Assembly: GCA_025612375.1 (NCBI GenBank)
Contig: JAAXKN010000027.1
Location: 1 to 64,000, forward strand
Source: Ignavibacteria bacterium
Lineage (GTDB): Bacteria > Bacteroidota > Ignavibacteria > Ignavibacteriales > SURF-24
Direction of reading: 5' to 3'
Length of the DNA stretch: 64,000 bases
Made by a program: the position numbers and the translations under genes
The notes under the pieces: generated by a model
What the model was told of the DNA's origin: nothing
The model's input: only the letters and a program-made list of their open reading frames with translations
Databases searched by the model: none
In this document: positions 8,353-16,841 of the stretch, in pieces
Layout of the letters: each line of letters begins with the position of its first letter
Numbering within the stretch: the first letter of the stretch is position 1

Positions 8353-9135
8353 TTATTTAACTGTCGTCAGGTTTTCAAATCTCCTTCCGCCCATAAATCT
8401 TTTGTTGTAGTATTCGGTACCAAGTGAGGAGACCATTACGCCCTGACGGCTTGAAGAATGTGCAAAAAGGTTATCGCCAAGGTAGATGCCTACGTGTCCC
8501 GGTCGGACCCTGCGGCGGGTATTGAAGAAAATGAGGTCGCCGAACTTAAGCTGCGACATGTCGTCAATTTGCTCTCCCTGCTGAAACTGCTCGCGCGCCG
8601 TGCGGGGAAGCTCATAGGAAAATGTATTACCGTATACGGTTCTGGTAAAAGCCGAGCAGTCGATGCCCTTGCTTGTAACGCCGCCAAACTTATATGGAGT
8701 ATCCAGGTACTTAATGATCTCCATAATAATCTTTTCTTTGAGGTTAATCGAGTCGCTCGGTTCAGCGTACTGGTTGCCCGAGACATACTTTTCCACCAGC
8801 TGGGAAACACTGATGACGTCTTTTTCAGTAGGAAGGTCCTCACCATCCTCCTCGTCTGAAACATTGTCAAAAGAGTTATCAAGCGTATCGTCTTCTGCCA
8901 TCTGGTTCTCAGGAGAAAAGCGCGGAGTGCTTGGAGACTTTTTCTTATTAGAAGAAGTTTTCGTGGAAGACTTCTTCTTGGAAGAATTTTTCTTTTTGCT
9001 TTTTTTGGTAGTCAGGGTAGACTTATGCTTTTTTCCCGATTTATATCTCTGAGCGTAAGAAGAAGGGGAACAGCCTACTACAAAAGCAAGTATGGTCCCC
9101 AGTAGCAATATTTTAAATAATTTTTCTATAATCAT
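8353..9135 (-). CDS. NlpC/P60 (C40) peptidoglycan hydrolase, predicted lipoprotein
   Basis: This is a predicted endopeptidase cutting peptide stems of peptidoglycan. The N-terminus is a lipoprotein signal with lipobox FVVGC (Cys22). About 100 residues of Lys/Ser-rich, then acidic, low-complexity linker follow. The C-terminal C40 domain has the nucleophile Cys160 in GIDCSAF and the catalytic His in GHVGIYLGDN. It lies 18 bases after the sigma factor gene, so it may be cotranscribed with it. With the DUF1343 and phosphodiester-glycosidase genes it makes this a wall-remodelling neighbourhood. Confidence 0.88.
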   Translation of the reverse strand: MIIEKLFKILLLGTILAFVVGCSPSSYAQRYKSGKKHKSTLTTKKSKKKNSSKKKSSTKTSSNKKKSPSTPRFSPENQMAEDDTLDNSFDNVSDEEDGEDLPTEKDVISVSQLVEKYVSGNQYAEPSDSINLKEKIIMEIIKYLDTPYKFGGVTSKGIDCSAFTRTVYGNTFSYELPRTAREQFQQGEQIDDMSQLKFGDLIFFNTRRRVRPGHVGIYLGDNLFAHSSSRQGVMVSSLGTEYYNKRFMGGRRFENLTTVK

Positions 9136-9153
9136 TAGCCAAAAGTAAACAAT

Positions 9154-10008
9154 TCAACCTAAATATGCACGTAAATTTTTACTTCTGGAGGCATGTCTGA
9201 GTCTTCTGATGGCCTTTTCTTTAATCTGGCGCACTCTTTCGCGCGTAAGGTTAAATTTTTCCCCTATTTCTTCGAGCGTAAGAGAATGCTCCTTATTCAG
9301 TCCAAAATATAGTTTTATAACCTCAGCTTCCCTGTCTGTAAGGGTTGAAAGAGCCCGTTCAATTTCATTTTTAAGAGATTCCGACATCAGATTAAAGTCA
9401 GGTGAAGGCTGCTGGTCGTTCTGTATTACGTCCAGCAGTCGGTTTTCCTCTCCCTGCAGGAATGGTGCATCCATGGATACATGGCGCCCCGAGATCTTAA
9501 GCGTATCGGATACCTCGCTTATGTCCATGCTCAGTTCCTGTGCAAGTTCTGTTGCACTCGGTTCCCTTTCAAATTCCTGCTCGAGGTTACTGTAAGCCTT
9601 GCCTATTTTGTTTAAGGCACCAACCCTGTTCAAAGGAAGCCTGACGATTCTCGACTGTTCGGCCAGCGCCTGTAGAATGGACTGGCGGATCCACCAGACA
9701 GCATAGGAAATAAACTTAAAGCCCCTGGTTTCATCAAAGCGCTTTGCGGCTTTTATGAGCCCAAGATTTCCTTCATTGATCAAATCACCTAAAGACAGCC
9801 CCTGGTTCTGATACTGTTTGGCAACGCTGACCACAAAGCGGAGGTTAGCCTTAACAAGCCTTTCCAAAGCTACGGGGTCCTCGTTCTTGATGCTGACAGC
9901 AAGATCAATTTCTTCGTCGGGAGTTAATAGATCTACTTTTCCAATTTCCTGCAAATATTTATCGAGAGACTGGCTCTCCCGATTGGTATATTGCTTTGTA
10001 ATCTTCAC
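9154..10008 (-). CDS. rpoD: Primary RNA polymerase sigma factor (short RpoD/SigA type)
   Basis: The 284-residue sigma-70 protein has region 1.2 ([15 protein letters not shown]), region 2 with the -10 recognition helix ([20 protein letters not shown]), region 3, and region 4 with the -35 helix-turn-helix ([19 protein letters not shown]). It lacks region 1.1 and the long non-conserved insert of proteobacterial RpoD, as is usual for Bacteroidota housekeeping sigma factors. It starts with GTG, with AGGAG 7 bases upstream. It lies 15 bases after the second EutN/CcmL gene and may share that transcript. The promoters proposed in this window would be its targets. Confidence 0.92.
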   Translation of the reverse strand: MKITKQYTNRESQSLDKYLQEIGKVDLLTPDEEIDLAVSIKNEDPVALERLVKANLRFVVSVAKQYQNQGLSLGDLINEGNLGLIKAAKRFDETRGFKFISYAVWWIRQSILQALAEQSRIVRLPLNRVGALNKIGKAYSNLEQEFEREPSATELAQELSMDISEVSDTLKISGRHVSMDAPFLQGEENRLLDVIQNDQQPSPDFNLMSESLKNEIERALSTLTDREAEVIKLYFGLNKEHSLTLEEIGEKFNLTRERVRQIKEKAIRRLRHASRSKNLRAYLG

Positions 10009-10023
10009 TTTAACTCTCCTTAC

Positions 10024-10293
10024 TTAGTGATCTAAATTTATATAGTCAACTATTCCCACAATAGATGCATCCACAGGAGCCATGTCCACATCCATTGGAA
10101 TAACAGCCTCGCTGGCCGTTATGTAATAGATGATTTCACCCGGTCCTGCACCTATTGTATCGATAGCTATAATTGGCTCACCTGTTTTTTCCAGCTTTCC
10201 GTTCAATGGCTGAACAAACTGCATCTTATAGCTGGTAAGCGTACTATATTTTTTAGTAGCCCATATTGTGCCGATCACTTTTCCAAGAAGCAT
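10024..10293 (-). CDS. EutN/CcmL-family bacterial microcompartment vertex protein (second copy)
   Basis: The 89-residue protein shows the pentameric vertex-protein pattern: GKVIGTIWATKK at the start, FVQPLN, then AIDTIGAGPGE, TASEAVIP and the end VDASIVGIVD. Such proteins cap the vertices of bacterial microcompartments. It begins two bases after the stop of its paralogue and ends 15 bases before rpoD. No hexameric shell protein or encapsulated enzyme set is visible in the window, so it is an orphan here. The two copies differ strongly from each other, which argues against a recent duplication. Confidence 0.85.
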   Translation of the reverse strand: MLLGKVIGTIWATKKYSTLTSYKMQFVQPLNGKLEKTGEPIIAIDTIGAGPGEIIYYITASEAVIPMDVDMAPVDASIVGIVDYINLDH

Positions 10294-10295
10294 CT

Positions 10296-10601
10296 TCAGG
10301 CGCTCTCTTTTTCGCCCTGCCCTGAGTGTTCTTTTACGGAAATGTCGAGCTTATCGACTATTGCCATAATTACTGCATCGACAGGCTTGTTTTTTGTGAA
10401 TGTGGTCTGGCGTGCAGAACTTCCCATTGCAGCCAGTACAACCTCGCCTATACCCGCACCAACACTATCGACAGCAACCACAAAGTTACTTTTCTCGGTA
10501 TAATCCAGATTCAGTTCTCTTACGATCAGAAATTTTGCACCAACGAGGTTCTCGTCTTTTCTTGTTGACCAGACCGTTCCGATTACCCTGCCTAAAATCA
10601 A
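10296..10601 (-). CDS. EutN/CcmL-family bacterial microcompartment vertex protein (first copy)
   Basis: The 101-residue protein has GRVIGTVWSTRK, the VAVDSVGAGIGE loop, GSSARQT and VDAVIMAIVD, all hallmarks of the EutN/CcmL fold. It has a short charged C-terminal tail (KEHSGQGEKESA) that the second copy lacks. The start is TTG, with GAGG 5 bases upstream. It is the first gene of a likely run of two EutN/CcmL genes, rpoD and the NlpC/P60 gene. Whether it builds a shell depends on BMC-H genes elsewhere in the genome. Confidence 0.85.
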   Translation of the reverse strand: MILGRVIGTVWSTRKDENLVGAKFLIVRELNLDYTEKSNFVVAVDSVGAGIGEVVLAAMGSSARQTTFTKNKPVDAVIMAIVDKLDISVKEHSGQGEKESA

Positions 10602-10824
10602 TTTGACCTCATGCTAATTTGGATTACAGATAAAAGTTTCAGTTTATTTTTTTTGGGCTATGATTTTTCCTGTCACTAATCAGAATTTACAGAAGTATTT
10701 TTGTCCTTATATTCGAACTTTCCGGACAAATTATTTAGCAATATACCATTTACAGTAAGTAAAGATAAAATGGGGAACTGTAACCCCCGCAGCCTTTTTC
10801 AAGCTAATTTATCTTTTAGAAAAT

Positions 10825-10852
10825 GAAAAAGCAAGCAGAGATGTGCTTTTTC
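10825..10852 (-). terminator. Weak terminator-like hairpin after deoB
   Basis: GAAAAAGCA pairs with TGCTTTTTC around a 10-base loop, 11 bases downstream of the deoB stop. The stem is AT-rich and the T-run is broken. The rest of 10602-10862 holds a small GGGG/CCCC hairpin near 10772-10787; I found no clear promoter for the EutN/CcmL-rpoD run. Confidence 0.4.
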
Positions 10853-10862
10853 CGCTTAATTT

Positions 10863-12020
10863 TCAAAGAAAACTTGTCCCTTTAAGGGAATTATCGACTC
10901 TGAAGAAACTGGCCGCGCTCTGCGCCACGTCGGAAAACGTCTCTCTGATTCCTAAATTTATGCCCTCTTTCCCCTTCCTGTAGAAGAGCAAAGGAACATA
11001 CTCTCTTGTGTGGTCGGTACTGACATCCGTGGGATCATTGCCGTGATCAGATGTAATTATGAGGCAGTCCGACTCATCAAGATTAGAAAGTATTCCGGGC
11101 AGTTCACCGTCAAATTCCCTGAGCGCCTTAAAGAAGCCCGCGGGATCGTTCCTGTGGCCGTAGTAAACGTCAAAATCTACCAGGTTGGCAAATATAAGGC
11201 TGTCTTTGGCCTTCAGTGTATATTCCTGAAGCTTCCGGATCCCTTCCAGGTTCGATTTTGTTTTTTCAATAACCTTAATGCCGCGGTAATTAAAAAGATC
11301 GTTTATCTTTCCGATTGCAACCGTAGTAATGCCGCTATGACTTAAGACGTCCAGAATGGTGTCACTTTCAGGATCGAGTGAGTAATCCTTCCGGTTTGTC
11401 GTCCTTGTATAGTTACCGCTTTCACCGATAAAGGGCCTGGCAATTACCCTTCCGGCAGAATCTTTTCCTGTCAGGACCTCATTACGCGTTATTTTGCATA
11501 TCTCATAAAGCCTCTCGAGCGGGATTACACTTTCATGTGCTGCAATCTGGAATACTGAATCTGCTGAGGTATAAACAATTGGGAATCCCGTCTTTACGTG
11601 CTCGTCGCCAAGCTCCTTAATGATCTCTGTTCCGGAGGCCGGTTTATTGCCGAGCACCCCTTTTAAGCCCGTTGCCTTAAGGAATCTTTGAATCAGTTCT
11701 TCTGGAAAACCTTCAGGGTAGTAAGGAAAGTCGAATTCAACCTTTATGCCGCCAATTTCCCAGTGTCCTGTCGTTGAATCCTTGCCGTTTGAAACCTCGT
11801 TCATTTTTCCATAAGAAGCCATGGGTTTTTCTACCCTGCTTACTCCCTTTATATCGGTAATGTTGCCGAGGCCCATGGCCTCAAGGTTCGGCAGATTTAA
11901 ACCGCCAACAGCCCTGGCCATATTTGCAAGAGTATTACTGCCCGTATCGTTATACTTTCCGGCATCGGGCAATTCGCCTGCACCGATCCCGTCAAGAACT
12001 ATAATTACGAAATTATTCAT
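10863..12020 (-). CDS. deoB: Phosphopentomutase
   Basis: DeoB interconverts (deoxy)ribose-1-phosphate and (deoxy)ribose-5-phosphate in nucleoside salvage and breakdown. The alkaline-phosphatase-fold metal sites are visible as VLDGIGAGELPDA at the N-terminus and TSDHGNDPTDVSTDHTREYVPLL near the C-terminus, with DSTTGHWE and YTSADSVFQIAAHE between. The length of 385 residues is normal. It lies 32 bases after the GAF/GGDEF gene on the same strand and is probably transcribed with it. It is the gene just upstream of the EutN/CcmL pair, although a hairpin and 261 bases separate them. Confidence 0.95.
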   Translation of the reverse strand: MNNFVIIVLDGIGAGELPDAGKYNDTGSNTLANMARAVGGLNLPNLEAMGLGNITDIKGVSRVEKPMASYGKMNEVSNGKDSTTGHWEIGGIKVEFDFPYYPEGFPEELIQRFLKATGLKGVLGNKPASGTEIIKELGDEHVKTGFPIVYTSADSVFQIAAHESVIPLERLYEICKITRNEVLTGKDSAGRVIARPFIGESGNYTRTTNRKDYSLDPESDTILDVLSHSGITTVAIGKINDLFNYRGIKVIEKTKSNLEGIRKLQEYTLKAKDSLIFANLVDFDVYYGHRNDPAGFFKALREFDGELPGILSNLDESDCLIITSDHGNDPTDVSTDHTREYVPLLFYRKGKEGINLGIRETFSDVAQSAASFFRVDNSLKGTSFL

Positions 12021-12052
12021 AATAAACGGTTTAGTTATAAAAGCCTTAAAGC

Positions 12053-13900
12053 TTAGTTAATGTTTCTTACCGTATTGCCGCCCTTTTCCAAAGCCTTCTT
12101 TAAGGCCAGGTCGGCATTCTGGAGTACTTCTTCGGCACTGGTTTTATTGAATGTGGCTGCAACACCGATTGAAACCGTGAATGTCGTCTGCTTTGAAACC
12201 ACGGCTATCGGCTTGCGTGCAATTTTAACCCTCAATTTTTCAGCCCACAGAAAAACATCTTTTGTCGTAGTGTTGAAGAAATAGACTCCAAAAACTCTTT
12301 CCGAGATCCTCCCGAGCAGGTTTGTTGCATTGGTCTCCTCTGAGATCGTCTGTGCAACGGACTTGAGCACCTTGGGGAAGGGATTGCCCTCAAAGAGCGA
12401 TTCCTGCTCAAGGAAATCATCAATGTATACCAGAACAATTGCGCCCGGGATGTTCAGGCTCAGTGACTTCTGCAGGTCTGCATTCAGCCTTTCTATAAAT
12501 GTATCTCTGTTCAGAGTTTTTGTTTCAATATCAACCGAAAGAAGTTTCTTCAGGACCGACTGTGCCGAGAACGAGTAAACAATAAAAGCAATAATTCTGG
12601 CGGTATTTCTCATGAAGTGTACGTCGGCATTGGTGTATGCGTTTTTCTTCAGGCTTTCAAAACACAGCACACCATAGCTCTGGTTGTCGTAGACGAGAGG
12701 GATTGCCATAAAGGATCCGTCGAATGAGACATCTTCGCTTTTGGAGAAGCGTATGAATCCTGAGGATGAGGTATCATCTATTTTAACCGGCATGCCGTTA
12801 ACAATTGACTTGCCTACAAGCGTTCCGTTTAATTCAACCTCAAGGTTTTCACCAATGTATTTTAGAGAAGTGTTGTTGACAATCTTAACTGACTTGAACT
12901 TCTGTTCCATTGGCTTAAAGAAAACAAAAGTAAAAGCGTCCCACTGCAGAAGATTCTTTAATGATCCTTCCAGGGACTTAAAAAGCTCTTCTTCGTTGCT
13001 GAAGAATTTATCCTCGTTGAGGAGTCCGAGAAGCCCGTTGAGTTTCTTTTCAGCAAGCGAGTCGCTGTACTTCTCGTCAAAAAGCGCAATTACAATGGAG
13101 ATGACGCGGACGAATCTTCCGAGCGAGTAAACGGTCTCGATTCCGAAGGCATCTCCCACCTTTGAATCCAGGGCCAGAATTCCGGCCAGGTTCTTGCCGT
13201 AGTAAAGAGGCACACCAACAAAGCTTTTAATTCCCTGCACAGATGAATAATATCTTATTACGTCCGCCTCAGCCGTAGGTGTAATTTCCGTCAGGATTTC
13301 AGGCTCTTCCTTCTGGACAATTTTACTTAAAATGTCGTCTTCCAGGTCGAACTTTCTCTGTGTAATGTCGGTTGAGCTTGAAACGAAGCGTTCCAGTGTA
13401 AGCTTTTCTTTCTTCTTATTGTACCAGAAGAAGACAGCCGTATGCGCCAGATAGGCTTCCTTTATAATTGTAAGAATTTTTTCGAGCAGAAAAGAGAACT
13501 GTTCGTCGTGCCCCAGGTTTGCCGGGAAAGCCTCATTTGCAATCTTAACAAAATTTTCTTTCAGGTCAGGCGGCTTAAAGAAGTTCTTCTTCCCTGCGTG
13601 AAGTTCAGGCACATAGGTCTCAGCCGTAATTACTTCAACGTTTTTCGTTCCGGAAATAATTGTAATAGCTTCACCGTCATCGGGAGCATAGGTGGGAGGT
13701 TCAATTGTAATATTGGGAGCCGGATAGGTTTCTTCACCTCTTACGGAATCCCTCAGGAATATAATAAAACCGACATAAATTACGATCAGCAGTATTGTGA
13801 TCCCCTTGAATAAAGGATCATCAACAAAGAATAAAAGAAGAGCCAGCAGTGGTATAACTGAAAAAATTAGTATTCTTTTCTTTAGTTTATCTAGTGCCAT
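12053..13900 (-). CDS. Membrane-anchored GAF-GAF protein with a degenerate GGDEF domain
   Basis: Two membrane segments fill residues 9-50. Two GAF sensory domains follow at roughly 115-285 and 295-455. The C-terminal 160 residues have the diguanylate-cyclase fold (TKTLNRDTFIERLN, IVLVYIDDF, TVSIGVAA, NADLALKKALEKGGN). The GGDEF signature is replaced by SERVF at residues 533-537, so cyclase activity is unlikely. It may be a c-di-GMP or nucleotide sensor or a scaffold, but its function is unknown. It is first in a likely two-gene operon with deoB. Confidence 0.8.
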   Translation of the reverse strand: MALDKLKKRILIFSVIPLLALLLFFVDDPLFKGITILLIVIYVGFIIFLRDSVRGEETYPAPNITIEPPTYAPDDGEAITIISGTKNVEVITAETYVPELHAGKKNFFKPPDLKENFVKIANEAFPANLGHDEQFSFLLEKILTIIKEAYLAHTAVFFWYNKKKEKLTLERFVSSSTDITQRKFDLEDDILSKIVQKEEPEILTEITPTAEADVIRYYSSVQGIKSFVGVPLYYGKNLAGILALDSKVGDAFGIETVYSLGRFVRVISIVIALFDEKYSDSLAEKKLNGLLGLLNEDKFFSNEEELFKSLEGSLKNLLQWDAFTFVFFKPMEQKFKSVKIVNNTSLKYIGENLEVELNGTLVGKSIVNGMPVKIDDTSSSGFIRFSKSEDVSFDGSFMAIPLVYDNQSYGVLCFESLKKNAYTNADVHFMRNTARIIAFIVYSFSAQSVLKKLLSVDIETKTLNRDTFIERLNADLQKSLSLNIPGAIVLVYIDDFLEQESLFEGNPFPKVLKSVAQTISEETNATNLLGRISERVFGVYFFNTTTKDVFLWAEKLRVKIARKPIAVVSKQTTFTVSIGVAATFNKTSAEEVLQNADLALKKALEKGGNTVRNIN

Positions 13901-13945
13901 CGTAACAGTGTCTCTATATAATGATTTTATGATAATATACCGGAC

Positions 13946-13976
13946 TAAATATAAATTTAGATTTTAAAAATAGCAA
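13946..13976 (-). promoter_or_regulatory. Putative promoter of the GAF/GGDEF-deoB operon
   Basis: On the minus strand TTG (13976-13974) is followed after exactly 20 bases by TATATTTA (13953-13946). Spacing and -7 element match the rpsL promoter candidate. The start codon lies about 45 bases downstream. Confidence 0.55.
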
Positions 13977-13984
13977 CAATAAAT

Positions 13985-14572
13985 CTATTTTTTCTCCAAA
14001 TCTGAAAGTCTTTCCATTATTTCCCTGTGCCCTGTATTATTCAGGGCAGAATAAAACATTAAGGTTTCACCCGGGACGAGTTCGGGGAAGGTCTTTAGAG
14101 CCTCGCGTTTTGCCTTTGCAAGTTCAGACTGATTGAGTTTATCCGACTTGTTGAGAAGAACTATATAAGGGATTGAGTTTTCCTTAAGGTAGCTGTTTAG
14201 GGCCTTGTCCAGAGCTGTTGGTGTGTGGCGGCTGTCGATAAGGTGAATGGCAAGAAGAATGTTCCTTCCCAAAGAGAAGTATCCTTCCATAATTTTCTGC
14301 CAGTAATTTCTTTCCTCCTTGCTTACCTTTGCGTAGCCGTAGCCCGGAAGGTCGACCATATAGAAAGAATTGCCTACCTGGTAATAATTAAGCGAGCGTG
14401 TCTTGCCTGGCACAGAACTGGTCTTTGCGAGGTTTTTCCTGTTGAAGAGTGAGTTAATAAATGAGGATTTGCCAACGTTGGACCTTCCGCAGAGTATCAC
14501 CTCTGGAAGATTTGCCGATGGCAGTTTCTGGATGGAAAAAGCCGCTGTTATAAATTCTATTTTATTTAGCAT
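13985..14572 (-). CDS. engB: Ribosome biogenesis GTP-binding protein EngB (YsxC/YihA)
   Basis: This GTPase is needed for late assembly of the large ribosomal subunit. The G motifs are present: G1 GRSNVGKSSF, G2 region KTSSVPGKT, G3 DLPGYGYA and G4 LLNKSDKL. The length of 195 residues is normal. It follows rplQ on the same strand, but a strong terminator ends only 6 bases before its ATG, so expression must rely on readthrough or on a start inside the hairpin. Confidence 0.95.
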   Translation of the reverse strand: MLNKIEFITAAFSIQKLPSANLPEVILCGRSNVGKSSFINSLFNRKNLAKTSSVPGKTRSLNYYQVGNSFYMVDLPGYGYAKVSKEERNYWQKIMEGYFSLGRNILLAIHLIDSRHTPTALDKALNSYLKENSIPYIVLLNKSDKLNQSELAKAKREALKTFPELVPGETLMFYSALNNTGHREIMERLSDLEKK

Positions 14573-14610
14573 AATAAAAAAAGAGTAACCTTTTTAAGGG
14601 TTACTCTTTT
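14573..14610 (-). terminator. Terminator closing the ribosomal block after rplQ, abutting engB
   Basis: The stem AAAAGAGTAACC/GGTTACTCTTTT with a short loop is followed on the minus strand by a run of seven T. The T-run ends almost at the engB start codon. Confidence 0.85.
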
Positions 14611-14630
14611 ATATAGTTCAAAAGTAATTA

Positions 14631-15110
14631 TTATTTCGATTCTTCAATTACTTTAGCGTCCTCAACCTCAGCCTGCTCTTTGGCAGCTTTTTTAGCTTCT
14701 TTGCGCTCAGTTTTCTGTTCCTGCTTTGCAGAAGCCTTCTGGTTGGCAACTTCGTTAAAGTCGACCAGTTCGAGGATAGCCATTTCGGCAGCATCGCCAA
14801 GGCGTCTTCCGAGTTTTACAACTCTTGTGTATCCGCCCGGTCTGTCGGCAATCTTAGGAACGATTTCACCAAAGAGTTCCTTAACAACATCAGCGTCGTT
14901 AATGAATCTGGCGATATGTCTGCGTGCGTGCAGTGTATCCTGTTTAGCCTTAGTAATTAAAGATTCAGCAAATGTTCTGGTTTCTTTAGCTTTAGCAACA
15001 GTCGTTTTAATTCTTTTATGTTTAAACAAAGCAGTTGATAAAGATTTCAGTGTTGCATTTCGATGACTGGCAGTTCTACCAAGTTTTCTACCTTTATTGT
15101 TATGTCTCAT
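14631..15110 (-). CDS. rplQ: 50S ribosomal protein L17
   Basis: The start MRHNNKGRKLGRTASHR is the standard L17 N-terminus. I chose the ATG at 15110, with AAGG 7 bases upstream, over a farther upstream in-frame start. The core is about 115 residues. The last roughly 40 residues form a Lys/Glu/Ala-rich tail beyond the usual domain. It is the final gene of the alpha cluster, 44 bases after rpoA. Confidence 0.96.
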   Translation of the reverse strand: MRHNNKGRKLGRTASHRNATLKSLSTALFKHKRIKTTVAKAKETRTFAESLITKAKQDTLHARRHIARFINDADVVKELFGEIVPKIADRPGGYTRVVKLGRRLGDAAEMAILELVDFNEVANQKASAKQEQKTERKEAKKAAKEQAEVEDAKVIEESK

Positions 15111-15154
15111 TACTAAACCTTTTAATGTTGAAAATCCGCCTTTGAGCGGCAAAA

Positions 15155-16150
15155 TTAACTGTTATCGTTTTTATCATTTAGGTATTTATCTACATCCATT
15201 CCGAATTCCAGGCCGAAGTTATCGACTATTTCAATAAGTTCAGCAAGAGATTTTCTTCCGAAATTTCTGAATTTCAGCATTTCGTTTTCATCTCTGCGCA
15301 CGAGCTCAGCCAGGTTCTTAATGTTTGCGGCTTTCAGACAGTTATGAGAGCGGACGCTCAGTTCAAGGTCGTCAACACTAGTAGTTAATATCTTCCTGAT
15401 CCTTTCTCTTTCAGCATCCTGTTCACTTACAACTTTTTCTTCTTCCTGCTCAACATCGAAGTTAATGAACAGTTGAACATGATCTCTTAATATTTTACCG
15501 GAATTTGTAAGAGCATCTTCCGGAGTTATGGAACCATCAGTTGTGATTTCCAGAGTCAGCTTTTCGTAATCGTTCTTCTCTCCGATTCTGACATTCTCAA
15601 CATCATACCTAACATTTTTAATCGGTGTAAATATTGAATCAATAGGAATCAGGCCAATAGACTGATCCGGAATTGAATGCTCGCTGGAAGGGATATAACC
15701 CTTTCCTGTACCGAAACGGATCTCCATTCCGAACTTTGCTTCCTTGTTAAGTGTAGCAATGTGCAGATCGGGATTTAAGATCTCTATGTCAGAGGAATTC
15801 TTCTGCAAATCGGCAGCCGTAAAATTATATGGCCCCTGGAATGATATTTCCAATTTGTTGGTTTTCTTGTTAAGAATTTTCATTCTTACCTGCTTGAGGT
15901 TGAGAACGATCTCTGTCACGTCTTCAACAACTCCAGGTATGGTAGAAAATTCATGCAACACACCATCTATTTTTATTGCCGTTATTGCTGCTCCCGTTAA
16001 GGAAGAAAGCAATACTCTTCTTAAAGAATTTCCGAGAGTTACGCCAAAACCTCTTTCTAAAGGCTGTACTGTAAATCTTCCAAAAGTGTTGGTATATGTA
16101 GATTCATCCAGCACAACAGATTCGGGCATTTTTAAATAAGGGAAACTCAT
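15155..16150 (-). CDS. rpoA: RNA polymerase subunit alpha
   Basis: The 331-residue protein contains the N-terminal assembly domain (QPLERGFGVTLGNSLRRVLLSSLTGAAI) that nucleates the core enzyme. The C-terminal domain (ELSVRSHNCLKAANIKNLAELV, FGRKSLAEL) contacts DNA and activators. Both domains are complete. It lies between rpsD and rplQ as in most bacteria. Confidence 0.98.
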   Translation of the reverse strand: MSFPYLKMPESVVLDESTYTNTFGRFTVQPLERGFGVTLGNSLRRVLLSSLTGAAITAIKIDGVLHEFSTIPGVVEDVTEIVLNLKQVRMKILNKKTNKLEISFQGPYNFTAADLQKNSSDIEILNPDLHIATLNKEAKFGMEIRFGTGKGYIPSSEHSIPDQSIGLIPIDSIFTPIKNVRYDVENVRIGEKNDYEKLTLEITTDGSITPEDALTNSGKILRDHVQLFINFDVEQEEEKVVSEQDAERERIRKILTTSVDDLELSVRSHNCLKAANIKNLAELVRRDENEMLKFRNFGRKSLAELIEIVDNFGLEFGMDVDKYLNDKNDNS

Positions 16151-16195
16151 TTATAATCCTCTTTTATAATTTATACTTTACGTACTTATCTAATT

Positions 16196-16822
16196 TTACT
16201 TAGAGTACAGTTCAACGATCAGCTGTTCGTTTGCATTCAACGGAACTTCAGCTCTTTCCGGAACCTGGAGGAAAGTGCCTGTAAGGGCAGCTTTATCCAC
16301 AGACAGCCAGGAATAAACGTTGTCCTTTGTCCTCTTAAGTGAATCGTGAATAATATCGAGTTTTTTGCTCTTTTCACGTAATTTAACTACATCTCCGGGA
16401 GAAAGCAACAACGAAGGAATATCCACGATCTGATCGTTGATCAGAAAATGCCTGTGCCTGATAAGCTGGCGTGCAGCTTTTCTTGAAGGCGCAAATCCGA
16501 GTCTGTAGACCACGTTATCGAATCTTCTTTCAATAAGTTTCACCAGGTTTTCGCCGGTAATGCCTTTTTGCTTGTTAGCGTTTTCAAAATAGTTGTTGAA
16601 CTGAGTTTCAAGCAGGCCGTAAATCCTTTTTACCTTCTGTTTTTCTCTAAGCTGAACACCGTATTCTGAAAATTTAGCTCTTCTTGATAAACCATGCTGT
16701 CCCGGAGGATAATTCTTCTTCTCAACGGTGCATTTTTCGGAAAAACATTTAGCTCCCTTTAAGAACAATTTCTGTTTTTCTCTTCTGCATAATTTACAAG
16801 CAGCTCCAATATATCTTGCCAT
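16196..16822 (-). CDS. rpsD: 30S ribosomal protein S4, zinc-binding form
   Basis: S4 binds 16S rRNA early in assembly. Cys9, Cys12, Cys26 and Cys31 form an intact zinc-finger N-terminus (the C+ type). The S4 RNA-binding domain follows (RRFDNVVYRLGFA, RQLIRHRHFLIND). The length of 208 residues is typical. Confidence 0.98.
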   Translation of the reverse strand: MARYIGAACKLCRREKQKLFLKGAKCFSEKCTVEKKNYPPGQHGLSRRAKFSEYGVQLREKQKVKRIYGLLETQFNNYFENANKQKGITGENLVKLIERRFDNVVYRLGFAPSRKAARQLIRHRHFLINDQIVDIPSLLLSPGDVVKLREKSKKLDIIHDSLKRTKDNVYSWLSVDKAALTGTFLQVPERAEVPLNANEQLIVELYSK

Positions 16823-16841
16823 CTAAAGTTTCTCCAATAAA

